Of a stretch of 64,000 nt of DNA, positions 45,204-54,239 are shown piece after piece (within the stretch, counting starts at the first letter, position 1; each line of letters starts with the position of its first letter). Under the pieces are notes generated by a model that saw only the letters and a list, made by a program, of their open reading frames with translations, did no database searches and was not told the origin of the DNA. A program made the translations under genes and the position numbers. This DNA comes from Gordonia mangrovi (lineage in GTDB: Bacteria > Actinomycetota > Actinomycetes > Mycobacteriales > Mycobacteriaceae): NCBI RefSeq assembly GCF_024734075.1, contig NZ_CP102850.1, forward strand, positions 2,418,001-2,482,000, in the 5' to 3' direction.

Positions 45204-46526
45204 TCACGCGCGCTGGTTCGACGCCTCGACGGCTGCCCGCGTCTGCTCGATCTCGCCGCGACAGAAGTCGATGTTGACCGGGTCGTCGGTGCGGCCGAGG
45301 GCGTCGTGGATGAGGTCGAGGTGGGCCAGCACGTGATCGCGGACATCGGTGTCCACCGCGGCGACGCCGATCCGCCGGGCGAGCATGATCGCCGCGGTCA
45401 TCGCGATCGGCGCATCGAGCGCATAGGTCCGTACCGCGCCGAACACGTCGTCGATGAGCTCCTGCATCGGCAGGCGGGTGACGATGAGCCGCAGCACCCC
45501 GTCGTCGTCGGTGCGGCCCAGCTCCGGTGCGTGGCGGCGGGCGAGCGGGACCAGTCCGGCGGCGAGCTCATTCAACGCATTGTGTGCCGTGTACGGGTCG
45601 TTCGTACCCGGTGACAGGGCGCGGACCGCCATCTCGGTGAGCTGCTGCACCGCGAACTGGATGTCCTGATAGGGGGTTCTGGTCTCCCCGAGATCGATCG
45701 CGCTTCCGACCGCGTCGGCGACCGCGGGTGTCGGGGAACGCTCGGGGCGGTCGGGATCGGTGACGTGCACGCGGGCCACCAACTCGCCCTCGACGAGGTG
45801 GTCGCCCGGCCGGATCACGAGCGCGATGAGGCAGTCGTGTTCGATCGCGGCCCGCAGTAGCGCCGCTTCGTCGATCCCGATGACGAAACCGGAGCCCGAC
45901 GAGGTGACCGGTGCGCCACCGCCCGGTGTGGGTGCCGGTTCCGCCTCGGCGGGACCGTGCTCGGGATAGAGCTCCTCGACCACCGCGTCGAGTTCGGACC
46001 GCACCCGCGCCGACAGGGTGGAGACCTGGATGGACGAGGCGATGTGATTGATGAAGTACACCAGCACCAGGACGTCGACCACGGCGAGCAGCACCGCCAC
46101 GTTCACCGCGATGTCCGGCACGAAGGTCGTCTCGACGGTGGGGCCGGCGGTGATGGCACGCAACACCATCAGCGCGTAGAGGAACGTGGCGCCGAACATG
46201 CCGAGCACGAACTGATTGCCGCGGTCGTTCATGAAGTTGCGCACCAGTCGCGGCCCGTAGGTGGAACTGGCCGTCGCCAGCACCGATATCGTGATGGAGA
46301 AGGACGTCGCCGCCACCGCGAGCATCGATCCGCCGATGGCGCCCAGCAGGTCTCGGCCGCCGCTGGCGCCCACTCGGACGAAGAAGCCGCTCTGCCAGCC
46401 CGGGGTGTCGTCGGCGAGTGCTCGGTCCACCTGGACCAGTACCTGCGCGAGCACGATCGCGGCGATACCCATCACCAGCGGGAGGAACCAGAACACGTCG
46501 CGGAGCCGTGTCAAGCGCATGCGCAT
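45204..46526 (-). CDS. DUF2254 membrane protein
   Basis: A 440-residue inner-membrane protein of DUF2254. Four hydrophobic segments lie in the first 190 residues: DVFWFLPLVMGIAAIVLAQV, the GSMLAVAATSFSITISVLAT segment, and two more to about 180. A long cytoplasmic part follows (about 200-440). Conserved family features include SSTYGPRLVRNFM and ALSPGTNDPYTA. Function is unknown. ATG at 46526 was chosen, 8 nt after the stop of the CrtI-like gene. It is probably the last gene of the lipase-flavoprotein-DUF2254 run on the minus strand. Confidence 0.8.
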   Translation of the reverse strand: MRMRLTRLRDVFWFLPLVMGIAAIVLAQVLVQVDRALADDTPGWQSGFFVRVGASGGRDLLGAIGGSMLAVAATSFSITISVLATASSTYGPRLVRNFMNDRGNQFVLGMFGATFLYALMVLRAITAGPTVETTFVPDIAVNVAVLLAVVDVLVLVYFINHIASSIQVSTLSARVRSELDAVVEELYPEHGPAEAEPAPTPGGGAPVTSSGSGFVIGIDEAALLRAAIEHDCLIALVIRPGDHLVEGELVARVHVTDPDRPERSPTPAVADAVGSAIDLGETRTPYQDIQFAVQQLTEMAVRALSPGTNDPYTAHNALNELAAGLVPLARRHAPELGRTDDDGVLRLIVTRLPMQELIDDVFGAVRTYALDAPIAMTAAIMLARRIGVAAVDTDVRDHVLAHLDLIHDALGRTDDPVNIDFCRGEIEQTRAAVEASNQRA

Positions 46527-46534
46527 CGTGGTGC

Positions 46535-48079
46535 CTACCCGCCCAATGCTTTTCGAGCCGCATTGCGCCCGGGTATCCCGCTGACCCCGCCGCCGCGCCG
46601 GGCGCCCGCGCCGCACAGCAGCAGGCGTGGATGCTGTGTCTCCACACCCCACGTGTCGACCTCGTCATCGGACTCCGCCCACGGCCACTGCAGGCTGCGA
46701 TGAAAAATGTTGCCGCCCGGCAATCCCAGCGTCTCTTCGAGGTCTTGCGGGGTCTTCACCTCGATACACGGGTTGCCTGCCGCATCGTGGGCGATCACCG
46801 ATTGGATGGGTTCGGCGAGCACCGAGTTGAGTGAGGCCAGGGTGGTACCCACTGCATGTTCGATGGCGCCGGGGGAATCGAACACCTCCGGCGGGGTGTG
46901 CAGGCCGAACAGGGTGAGCGTGTGTTTGCCGGCGAGCTCGGGTCCGAGGATCGACGGGTCCGACAACGTATGGCAATAGATCTCGCACGGTGCGGGGTCG
47001 GGGAACTGTCCGCGCTCGGCCTGCTTCCACGCGTCGTGCAATTGTGTCGCGGTCTCATTGATGTGGAAGGTGCCGGCGAATGCGGCTGCCGGGGAGACGG
47101 TCTGGTCGTGTAGCCGGGGGAGGCGATCGAGCAGCAGGTTGATCTTGAGCTGGGCGCCCCGCGGGGAGTGCTCGGTCCGGACCGGGTCGTCGAGCAGGTC
47201 GTTGAGCACCGCCGGGGCGCAGGCGGCGTACACCGTCGTCGCCGTCACGGTGCCGTCGGAGAGTTCGACGGTGCCGTCGGCCGGATCGATCCCGACGATC
47301 TGCACACCCGTACGGATCTCCGCCCCGGCAGCGGCGGCGGCCTGATACAGCGCGCCGGACACCGCACCCATCCCGCCGACCGGCACGTCCCAGTCACCGG
47401 TGCCGCCGCCGATGACGTGATACAGGAAGCAGATGTTCTGACGGAGCGTCGGGTCGTCGAGGTCGGCGAAGGTGCCGATCAACCCATCGGTGGCGGCGAT
47501 CCCGCGGACGAGGTCGTCATCGAAGTACTGGCGCAGCAGTTCGCCGAGCGGTTGGGACGTCAGCATCTCCCACAGTTCGGCCTCGCTGGAGTCCGTGCCG
47601 GTCACCAGGTCATGCATCTGCTGAGCCGACCGCAGCGGCTCGAGCATGGTGGGGAACACGCGCCGTGCCAGAGTGGCGATCCGGCTGTAGAACGACTGCC
47701 ATGCCGTGAAGGCGGTGTCCGACCCGGTCGCCCGGACGAATGACTCGGCGCTCGCGTCGTCGTCCCCGTGGTCGACGAGAAGTCCGACCGACGGGTTGGA
47801 CGGCGCCGGTGTGTACGACGAATACCGGCGCCGGATGAGTCGGATGTCGAGGTCGAGGTCGCTGATGATCTCCCGCGGTAGCAACGACACCAGATAGCTG
47901 TATCGCGACAACTGTGCGGGCAGTCCGGGGAACGGCATGGCCGAGACCGTGGCCCCGCCGACGTGGTCGGCCTTGTCCAGGACCAGCACCGACCGGCCGG
48001 CAGCGGCGAGATAGGCCGCTGCGGTCAGGCCGTTGTGGCCGGCGCCGACGATGATGTCGTCACAGTGTGCGGCAGGCAC
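46535..48079 (-). CDS. CrtI/phytoene-desaturase-like FAD oxidoreductase
   Basis: A 514-residue flavin amine oxidase/phytoene-desaturase-like protein (PYROXD2-like). The FAD motif is DIIVGAGHNGLTAAAYLA near the N-terminus, followed by GGATVSAMPFPG. The C-terminal FAD-contact segment is LLLCGAGARRGGGVSGIPG. The substrate is unknown. GTG at 48079 lies 7 nt after the lipase gene. A second, shorter member of the same superfamily lies at 52818-54233, so two CrtI-like proteins bracket this accessory block. No phytoene synthase gene is nearby to support carotenoid synthesis. Confidence 0.8.
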   Translation of the reverse strand: MPAAHCDDIIVGAGHNGLTAAAYLAAAGRSVLVLDKADHVGGATVSAMPFPGLPAQLSRYSYLVSLLPREIISDLDLDIRLIRRRYSSYTPAPSNPSVGLLVDHGDDDASAESFVRATGSDTAFTAWQSFYSRIATLARRVFPTMLEPLRSAQQMHDLVTGTDSSEAELWEMLTSQPLGELLRQYFDDDLVRGIAATDGLIGTFADLDDPTLRQNICFLYHVIGGGTGDWDVPVGGMGAVSGALYQAAAAAGAEIRTGVQIVGIDPADGTVELSDGTVTATTVYAACAPAVLNDLLDDPVRTEHSPRGAQLKINLLLDRLPRLHDQTVSPAAAFAGTFHINETATQLHDAWKQAERGQFPDPAPCEIYCHTLSDPSILGPELAGKHTLTLFGLHTPPEVFDSPGAIEHAVGTTLASLNSVLAEPIQSVIAHDAAGNPCIEVKTPQDLEETLGLPGGNIFHRSLQWPWAESDDEVDTWGVETQHPRLLLCGAGARRGGGVSGIPGRNAARKALGG

Positions 48080-48086
48080 GTCGCGA

Positions 48087-49301
48087 TCACCTCATGATGC
48101 GTTGCAGGAACGGGGTGGAGTCGGACAGGGAGGCCAGCACCGTGCCCGAATGGTCTTCGGTCGGGTAGACGTGCAGTTCGACGGGCTGGCCGGCCGCCTG
48201 CATCTGCGCATACAGCGACAGTGCCGATGGCGCGGGGACGTCGGTGTCCAGCATGCCCTGTCCGAGGAAGATCGGCCGGTCATACCCGGAGTACGGGGTG
48301 CCCATGTAGTCGGCGAGGGCGGGGCGCACCCCGGGGATGTCGGCCAACGGTGTCCGGAACATGGTGCGTAGGTCCACACCGCGCATGAGGTCGCTCATCT
48401 CCGGATAACAGAGCGTCCGGGCGCGGTCGATGACAGCCGCGCCCCGGGGCGTCAGCGCCGTCGAGGCGCCGATATCGGGGCGGGCCTCGGTGAACCCGGC
48501 CAGGATGTAGGCGATGTAGGTGTTGAGATCGGCCGGCAACGTGACCGGGGGGAAGGCCGGGCCGCCGAGCACGATCAGCTGCTCGATGTTGGCCGGCGTT
48601 CCCGTGGCGACCACACCGCGGTAGTCGAGGTCGGTGCCCTGCGACAATGCGGTCGCCGTGCGGGCTCCGTTGAGTGCGGCACCGGCGCCCTGCGACTGCC
48701 CGACGATCGCCCATTTCGTGCTCAGCGGCACACCCATCTGGTGGGCGGCCTTGACCGAGTCGACGATCGAGTGGGCCTCCGAGTCGCCGTTGAGATAGCT
48801 CATCAGGCCGGGTGTGCCAAGGCCCACATAGTCGGTCGAGACGATCGCATAGCCCTGCGCGAGCCAGTGCGCGAGATACGCCGAGTCGCGATCGCTGCGC
48901 GGCTGGGCCGACGGGGTGCAGTCGTCCCCCAGCCCGGTGGTCCCGTGTGCCCAGGCGATCACCGGCCAACCGCCGGGCGGTGGTGTGCCCGCCGGCAGGA
49001 ACACGGCCCCGGTACTGGTGGCCGCTCGGCCGTGCTGATCCGGTGTCGCGTAGTGGATTCGAAAGGAGCGAGCGGCGCCCGGGACACTGAGGCCGCGAGC
49101 GAGGGGGACCTGCGCGATGAGGGTGCCCGCGCGCTCGGGGATCGGACCGGAGTAGTCGCGGACATCCAGTCCGGACCAGGCCGGCGGCGGGGTGGATGTC
49201 GGGTCCGCGGCGGCGATGGGCCCGGCGACAACGACCGCGATCACCGCCGTCCACGCGGCGAACATCGTCGCGCAGCCACGTCGCAGCGATCGGGGCGTCA
49301 T
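48087..49301 (-). CDS. Secreted lipase (secretory lipase family)
   Basis: A 404-residue exported alpha/beta-hydrolase. The signal peptide covers about 1-32 (TMFAAWTAVIAVVVAGPIAAA). The oxyanion area is VIAWAHGTTG, the nucleophile is Ser203 in GQSQG, the acid is Asp352 or Asp354 (GMLDTD), and His384 is in TEDHSG. The pattern matches the secretory lipase (LIP) family, common in mycolata. ATG at 49301 lies 8 nt after TAGGCT (plus 49310-49315) with no ribosome site, suggesting a leaderless start for this three-gene run. The natural ester is unknown. Confidence 0.83.
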   Translation of the reverse strand: MTPRSLRRGCATMFAAWTAVIAVVVAGPIAAADPTSTPPPAWSGLDVRDYSGPIPERAGTLIAQVPLARGLSVPGAARSFRIHYATPDQHGRAATSTGAVFLPAGTPPPGGWPVIAWAHGTTGLGDDCTPSAQPRSDRDSAYLAHWLAQGYAIVSTDYVGLGTPGLMSYLNGDSEAHSIVDSVKAAHQMGVPLSTKWAIVGQSQGAGAALNGARTATALSQGTDLDYRGVVATGTPANIEQLIVLGGPAFPPVTLPADLNTYIAYILAGFTEARPDIGASTALTPRGAAVIDRARTLCYPEMSDLMRGVDLRTMFRTPLADIPGVRPALADYMGTPYSGYDRPIFLGQGMLDTDVPAPSALSLYAQMQAAGQPVELHVYPTEDHSGTVLASLSDSTPFLQRIMR

Positions 49302-49357
49302 GTTCGCCGAGCCTAGCGTCCACGCGATACCGGCACGCCCAGATGTCGCGTTGGACC

Positions 49358-49363
49358 TATTCT
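49358..49363 (+). promoter_or_regulatory. -10-like TATTCT for the aldo-keto reductase gene
   Basis: TATTCT ends 6 nt before the GTG at 49370, and no ribosome site is present, which supports this start over the ATG at 49343. Confidence 0.45.
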
Positions 49364-49369
49364 GAGGTC

Positions 49370-50200
49370 GTGGACATTCCGTCAGTGGAGCTGAACAACG
49401 GATACTCGATCCCGATGGTGGGTCTGGGCACCTTCGACATGCTGGGCCGACCCGGGGTGGCGGCCGTCGCCGGAGCGCTGCGGGCCGGATACCGCATGCT
49501 GGACACCGCCAGCCGCTACAGCAACGAACGCAGCGTCGGACTGGGCCTGCGAGAATCGGGGGTGTCGCGCGACGAGGTGGTGGTCCAGACCAAACTCGGC
49601 GGCGGTGACCAGGGCTTCGACGAGGCGATCAACGCAGCCAAGGACAGCGCCCGTCGTCTCGGTGTCGACCACATCGACGTCTACCTCATCCACTGGCCGT
49701 GCCCCAGTCTGGGACGCACGGTCGATTCGTGGAAGGCGTTGCTGACCCTCGCCGACGAGGGGTTTATCCGTACCGCCGGGGTGTCGAACTTCAAACAGCA
49801 TCACCTGCAGATGCTCTACGACGAGACCGGTCGATGGCCGGCGCTGAATCAGATCCAGTGCTCACCGGCACTGGCGCGTACCGAGTTGCGGGACTTCATG
49901 GCCGAGAAGGGTATTCACGCCCAGGCCTGGCATCCGACCGGCCGCAAGGAGGGCATGCTGGGCGAGGCGGCGGTGATCAAGCTCGCCCGCAAGTACGGGA
50001 AGTCACCCACGCAGATCGCCTTGCGGTGGGCGGTCCAGCACGGCGTCAGCGTGGTGCCGAAATCGTCGCACCTGGGTCGGCAGCGGGAAAACGCCGACGT
50101 CTTCGACTTCCACTTCGACGCCACGGATCTTGCCGCCTTGGCCGCACTCGACCGGGGCGAGAAGGCCGCTCGCGACTCGGATGTGGAAGAGGAGTTCTGA
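49370..50200 (+). CDS. Aldo-keto reductase
   Basis: A 276-residue NADPH-dependent reductase of the AKR5-like group. The (beta/alpha)8 barrel has all tetrad residues: Asp and Tyr in RMLDTASRYSNE, Lys in VVQTKLGG, and His in VYLIHWPCP. GVSNF is present, and the C-terminal cofactor segment VVPKSSHLGRQREN is standard, with His in place of Asn at the usual KS(A/S)xxxRI(R/K)EN motif. The substrate is unknown. It is divergent from the lipase operon; a truncated copy of the CGTCACGAAGGG repeat follows its stop. Confidence 0.85.
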   Translation: MDIPSVELNNGYSIPMVGLGTFDMLGRPGVAAVAGALRAGYRMLDTASRYSNERSVGLGLRESGVSRDEVVVQTKLGGGDQGFDEAINAAKDSARRLGVDHIDVYLIHWPCPSLGRTVDSWKALLTLADEGFIRTAGVSNFKQHHLQMLYDETGRWPALNQIQCSPALARTELRDFMAEKGIHAQAWHPTGRKEGMLGEAAVIKLARKYGKSPTQIALRWAVQHGVSVVPKSSHLGRQRENADVFDFHFDATDLAALAALDRGEKAARDSDVEEEF

Positions 50201-50260
50201 GGGGCGTCACGAAGGGTCGATTCCCGGCGCGACCTCCCCGCCCGGACGTAGGGTCAGCCC

Positions 50261-52276
50261 ATGACGGATGGCCGTGCCCCCACCGCCGACGCACCCGCCG
50301 ACACGCTGGACCAGCGTAAGATCTGGTCGATCTTCGCCGGCCTCATGCTGGCGATGCTCCTGGCCGCCCTCGATCAGACCATCGTCGCCACCGCCCTGCC
50401 CACGATCGTCAACGACCTCGGCGGGGCCGACCACCTGACCTGGGTGGTCACCGCGTACATGCTGGCCACCACCGCCACCACACCGCTGTGGGGAAAGCTC
50501 GGCGACCTGTACGGGCGTCGCAATCTGTTCCTCGCGTGCGTGGTGATCTTCCTGGTCGGCTCGGGCCTGTGCGGCACCGCGTCGTCGATGGCCACCCTGA
50601 TCGGCTATCGCGCACTGCAGGGTATCGGTGCGGGTGGGTTGATGGTGTTGTCGCAGGCGATCATCGGTGACGTGGTGCCCCCGCGGGAACGCGGCCGCTA
50701 CCAGGGCATCTTCGGTGCGGTCTTCGGGTTCGCCAGTGTGGTGGGGCCGCTGCTCGGCGGCTTCTTCGTCGACAATCTCAGCTGGCGGTGGGTGTTCTAC
50801 ATCAACCTGCCCATCGGGATCGTCGCGCTGGCCGTGGTGATCGCGGTGCTGCCGAAGACCGTCGCGCAGACCAAGCCGTCGATCGACTACCTGGGCATCC
50901 TGTTGCTGATGACGGCGGCCACCGGAATCGTGTTGGTCACCAGCTTCGGTGCCCTGTGGGGCTGGACGTCGGGTCGGGTGCTGGGTCTGGCCGCGCTGTC
51001 GGTGCTGGCAGCGGTCGCGTTCCTGTTCCAGGAGCGGCGCGCCCCGGAGCCGGTGATGCCGGTCCGTCTGTTCACCGACCGGGTCTTCGTCATCGCCTCC
51101 TCGGTCGGATTCGTCGTCGGGTTCGCGATGTTCGGAGCCATCACGTTCCTGCCGCTGTTCCTGCAGTCCGTGCAAGGGGCCAGCGCCACATCGTCCGGAT
51201 TGCGGATGATCCCGATGATGGTCGGGCTGCTGCTCACCTCGATCGGTAGCGGCCAGCTCATCAGCCGCACCGGCCGCTACCGGTTCTATCCGATCGCGGG
51301 TACCGCGATCTTCACCGTCGCGCTGTACCTGCTGTCCACCATGGACGAGACCACCTCGAGCACGCTGACCAGCGTGTACCTGTTCATCCTGGGTCTCGGT
51401 CTGGGCCTGGTGATGCAGGTGCTGGTACTGGCGGTGCAGAACGCGGTCGAGTATCGCGACCTCGGTGCCGGCACCAGCGGTGCGACGTTCTTCCGGACGA
51501 TCGGCGCCTCGGTCGGCGTCGCCGCGTTCGGTGCCGTCTTCAACACGCGCCTCGACACCCTGCTGTCGGACGGTGCCCCTCCGGGGGCGGTGGGGCCGTG
51601 TTCGGCGCAGGTGTTGGAGGCGTCGACGCTGACGTTGCCGTCGTGCCCACCGGAGGTTCAGACGTGGTTCCTCGACGGCTTCACCGACGCGTTTCAGATG
51701 GTGTTTCTGGTGGCGGTGCCGATCGGCGCGATCGCCTTCGCGTTGAGCTGGCTGCTGCCCGAGGTGCCGTTGCGTACGGTCACCAAGACCCCCGACACCG
51801 GGGAGAGTTTCGGCATGCCATCGGCGCGGACCTCGTTGGAGGAGTTGCGGCTGAAGGTGTGGGAGACGCTGGCGCGCGACGACCGGTTGCGGGCCTGGGA
51901 GCTGGTGGTGGCCGGCGCCGACAGCTCGTTGTCGCGGGGTGAGGCGTGGATGGTCAGCAGGGTGGCCGAGGAAACGGCGCGGGAGATCGGGGCGATGGCC
52001 GCCGCGTCCGATACCCCGCGTCCGCTGGTGGTGTCCACTGCCGAGTCGCTGGCCGCACGGGGGATGGTGACCATCGACCACGGCCTGGTCACCATCACCG
52101 CCGAGGGACAGGCCGAGGCCGAACGACTCCTCGACGCCCAGCGCAGCCGATTGCGCCAGTTCGTCGCCGACTACCCGGGTAGCGATGAGGCCGACGTCGA
52201 CGAACTGCTCGACGAGATCGCCCGCCGCCTGCACACCGAGACGCCGCCGAAGGGGCTGGTCACCCCCGCGGGGTAG
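50261..52276 (+). CDS. DHA2-family MFS exporter with C-terminal winged-helix-like extension
   Basis: A 671-residue transporter of the DHA2 (14-helix) drug:H+ antiporter family, with [13 protein letters not shown] in helix 1, [14 protein letters not shown] after helix 2, and the helix 5 motif [12 protein letters not shown] loop with CSAQV...LPSC lies before the last helices. After the last helix (about 520), about 140 further residues form a cytoplasmic tail with [21 protein letters not shown], resembling a MarR-like winged helix. The tail's role is unknown. The ATG at 50261 lies 6 nt after TAGGGT (50249-50254), again a leaderless pattern. Confidence 0.85.
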   Translation: MTDGRAPTADAPADTLDQRKIWSIFAGLMLAMLLAALDQTIVATALPTIVNDLGGADHLTWVVTAYMLATTATTPLWGKLGDLYGRRNLFLACVVIFLVGSGLCGTASSMATLIGYRALQGIGAGGLMVLSQAIIGDVVPPRERGRYQGIFGAVFGFASVVGPLLGGFFVDNLSWRWVFYINLPIGIVALAVVIAVLPKTVAQTKPSIDYLGILLLMTAATGIVLVTSFGALWGWTSGRVLGLAALSVLAAVAFLFQERRAPEPVMPVRLFTDRVFVIASSVGFVVGFAMFGAITFLPLFLQSVQGASATSSGLRMIPMMVGLLLTSIGSGQLISRTGRYRFYPIAGTAIFTVALYLLSTMDETTSSTLTSVYLFILGLGLGLVMQVLVLAVQNAVEYRDLGAGTSGATFFRTIGASVGVAAFGAVFNTRLDTLLSDGAPPGAVGPCSAQVLEASTLTLPSCPPEVQTWFLDGFTDAFQMVFLVAVPIGAIAFALSWLLPEVPLRTVTKTPDTGESFGMPSARTSLEELRLKVWETLARDDRLRAWELVVAGADSSLSRGEAWMVSRVAEETAREIGAMAAASDTPRPLVVSTAESLAARGMVTIDHGLVTITAEGQAEAERLLDAQRSRLRQFVADYPGSDEADVDELLDEIARRLHTETPPKGLVTPAG

Positions 52277-52298
52277 CGGCGACCGGCGTCGTCTCGAC

Positions 52299-52304
52299 TA
52301 TGGT
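52299..52304 (+). promoter_or_regulatory. -10-like TATGGT for gtrA
   Basis: TATGGT ends 7 nt before the GTG at 52312. The same hexamer and spacing recur before aroQ and the gene at 59683. Confidence 0.45.
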
Positions 52305-52311
52305 TTGGTGC

Positions 52312-52815
52312 GTGTCCCGACCCGAGTCCGACGCGGCCGATCACCAGCCGCACCATGAGGATTTCACGTCCCCGCACCCCATCGCGCCGCTGGAACTGCC
52401 GCTCAACGATGCCGAGTTGTCGACCAATGCGGACCTGAAGACCCAGATTGTCCGATTCACCGTCACCGGCGCCGGCTCGGGCGTCCTCGACTTCGGTCTC
52501 ACCCTGTTCCTCCAGTATGTGCTCGGGGCGCCGTTCGCGGTCGCCAAGTCACTCGGTTTCATCCTCGGCACCACCACCGCGTACCTGTTCAACCGGCGCT
52601 GGACGTTCCAGGCCGAACCGAGCGCATTGCGGTTCGTGGCCGTGGCGCTGCTCTACGGGGTGACCTTCTTCGTCAACGTCGGCCTCTACACCTGGCTGTC
52701 ACACCTGTGGCCGGAGACGGTGCTCTACAGCTTCGTCGCCTACGTCATCGCGCAGGGCACCGCGACCGTCATCAATTTCGTGGTCCAGCGGCTCGTCATC
52801 TTCCGGATTCGCTGA
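52312..52815 (+). CDS. GtrA-family membrane protein (Rv3789-like)
   Basis: A 167-residue protein with four membrane helices of the GtrA family (about 45-165): VRFTVTGAGSGVLDFGLTLF, AKSLGFILGTTTAYLFNRRW, FVAVALLYGVTFFVNVGLYT, and FVAYVIAQGTATVINFVVQR. In M. tuberculosis the homologue Rv3789 lies next to dprE1 and is proposed to help decaprenyl-phospho-arabinose or AftA function at the membrane. Here it lies 7 kb from dprE1. The acidic/His-rich N-terminus (about 1-40) is not part of the domain. GTG at 52312 was preferred to ATG at 52300, which overlaps the -10. Confidence 0.8.
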   Translation: MSRPESDAADHQPHHEDFTSPHPIAPLELPLNDAELSTNADLKTQIVRFTVTGAGSGVLDFGLTLFLQYVLGAPFAVAKSLGFILGTTTAYLFNRRWTFQAEPSALRFVAVALLYGVTFFVNVGLYTWLSHLWPETVLYSFVAYVIAQGTATVINFVVQRLVIFRIR

Positions 52816-52817
52816 GC

Positions 52818-54233
52818 GTGACCAGCGCGGTCGTTGTCGGGAGTGGGCCCAACGGCCTGACGGCGGCGGTCGTGTTGGCGCGTGCCGGAGTGTCGGTGCG
52901 CGTCGTGGAGGCGGCTGATCGCATCGGTGGAGGAGCACGTACCGAGGCATTGATGCGGGCCGATGTCCTGCACGACGTGTGCTCCGCGGTGCATCCGATG
53001 GGTGCGGCCTCGCCGGCGTTTCGCCAGTTGCGGCTCGAGGAGTTCGGGCTGCGGTGGCGGTTGCCGGAGCTTGACTGTGCGCATCCGCTCGACGACGGGC
53101 GTGCCGCGCTGCTGCGGCGGTCGGTGGGCGAGACGGCGGTCGGGCTCGGCAACGACCGAGAGGTCTGGCAGGACCTGATCGGCGGTCTCGCCGACGACTT
53201 CGGCGACATCGCCGACGACGTGCTGGGCCCGATGGTGCGGATGCCGCGACATCCGGTGCAGTTGGCCGGATTCGGGCTGCGGGCGTTGTACCCGGCGACC
53301 GCGCTGGCGAGGGTGTTCCGAGACGACGCCACACGGGCCCTGTTCGCCGGCGTCGCCGCCCATTCGTTCACGCGACTCGACCGGCCGGGATCGGCGGCCG
53401 CCGGCCTGATGCTGCTCGCCGCGGGGCATCGGCAGGGGTGGCCCGTCGCCGAGGGTGGGTCGCAGGCCATCATCGGAGCGTTGGCCGCGGCACTCATCGA
53501 TGCCGGCGGAGCCATCACCACCGGGATGCGGGTCGAGCGGATCGACGAGGTGGAACCGGCCGACCTCATCCTGCTCGACGTGATGCCCTCGGCCGCAGTC
53601 GGCATGCTCGGCGACCGACTACCGACCCGACGGGCTCGACAGTTCGCGCGCTACCCGCACGGGCCGGCGGCGTTCAAGGTCGACTACCTGATCGACGGCG
53701 AAGTGGGGTGGTCCGATCGCGACTGTGCGCGTGCCGGCACCGTGCATCTCGGCGGTGGCATCGCGGAGATCGCTGCTGCCGAGGCGGACGCCGTGGCCGG
53801 CCGGATGCCGGCGCGGCCGTTCACGTTGGTTGCCCAACAGTGGTTGGCCGACCCGTCCCGGGCGAGTGGCTCGGTGAAGCCGCTGTGGGCGTATGCACAT
53901 GTGCCACACGGCTACACCGGCGATGCGACCGAAGCGGTCACCGCGCAGATCGAACGGTTCGCGCCGGGCTTCCGAAGCCGCATCATCGGTTCCGTCAGCA
54001 CGTCACCGGCCGAGTTCGAGCGCGGCAACCCGAACTACGTCGGCGGCGACATCGGTGGCGGCCGAAACGATCTACGGCACTTGCTGGCTCGTCCGCGACT
54101 GTCGGCGAACCCGTACGCCACCGGTGCGCCCGGGGTCTTCCTGTGCTCCTCGGCCACGCCGCCCGGAGGCGGTGTCCACGGCATGTGCGGCTACCGGGCC
54201 GCCCACGCAGCGCTGAGCTACCTCAGTCGTTGA
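52818..54233 (+). CDS. CrtI-like NAD(P)/FAD-dependent oxidoreductase
   Basis: A 471-residue flavoprotein of the phytoene-desaturase/PYROXD2-like group. The FAD motif VVVGSGPNGLTAAVVLARAG starts at about residue 5, followed by GGGARTEALMRADVLHDVCS with AVHPMG, and the C-terminal segment CSSATPPGGGVHGMCGY. The substrate is unknown. GTG at 52818 lies 2 nt after the gtrA stop, so the two are cotranscribed. A second CrtI-like gene lies at 46535-48079. It ends 6 nt from the stop of the convergent LLM gene. Confidence 0.8.
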   Translation: MTSAVVVGSGPNGLTAAVVLARAGVSVRVVEAADRIGGGARTEALMRADVLHDVCSAVHPMGAASPAFRQLRLEEFGLRWRLPELDCAHPLDDGRAALLRRSVGETAVGLGNDREVWQDLIGGLADDFGDIADDVLGPMVRMPRHPVQLAGFGLRALYPATALARVFRDDATRALFAGVAAHSFTRLDRPGSAAAGLMLLAAGHRQGWPVAEGGSQAIIGALAAALIDAGGAITTGMRVERIDEVEPADLILLDVMPSAAVGMLGDRLPTRRARQFARYPHGPAAFKVDYLIDGEVGWSDRDCARAGTVHLGGGIAEIAAAEADAVAGRMPARPFTLVAQQWLADPSRASGSVKPLWAYAHVPHGYTGDATEAVTAQIERFAPGFRSRIIGSVSTSPAEFERGNPNYVGGDIGGGRNDLRHLLARPRLSANPYATGAPGVFLCSSATPPGGGVHGMCGYRAAHAALSYLSR

Positions 54234-54239
54234 GCCGCA

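Noticed and set aside
46526..46652. Extended start for the DUF2254 gene
   Set aside because: The added residues overlap the CrtI-like gene and are Arg/Gly-rich without homology; ATG 46526 fits an 8-nt gap.
50207..52234. A 675-codon open frame opposite the MFS exporter
   Set aside because: Gln/His/Arg-rich shadow with no recognisable fold.
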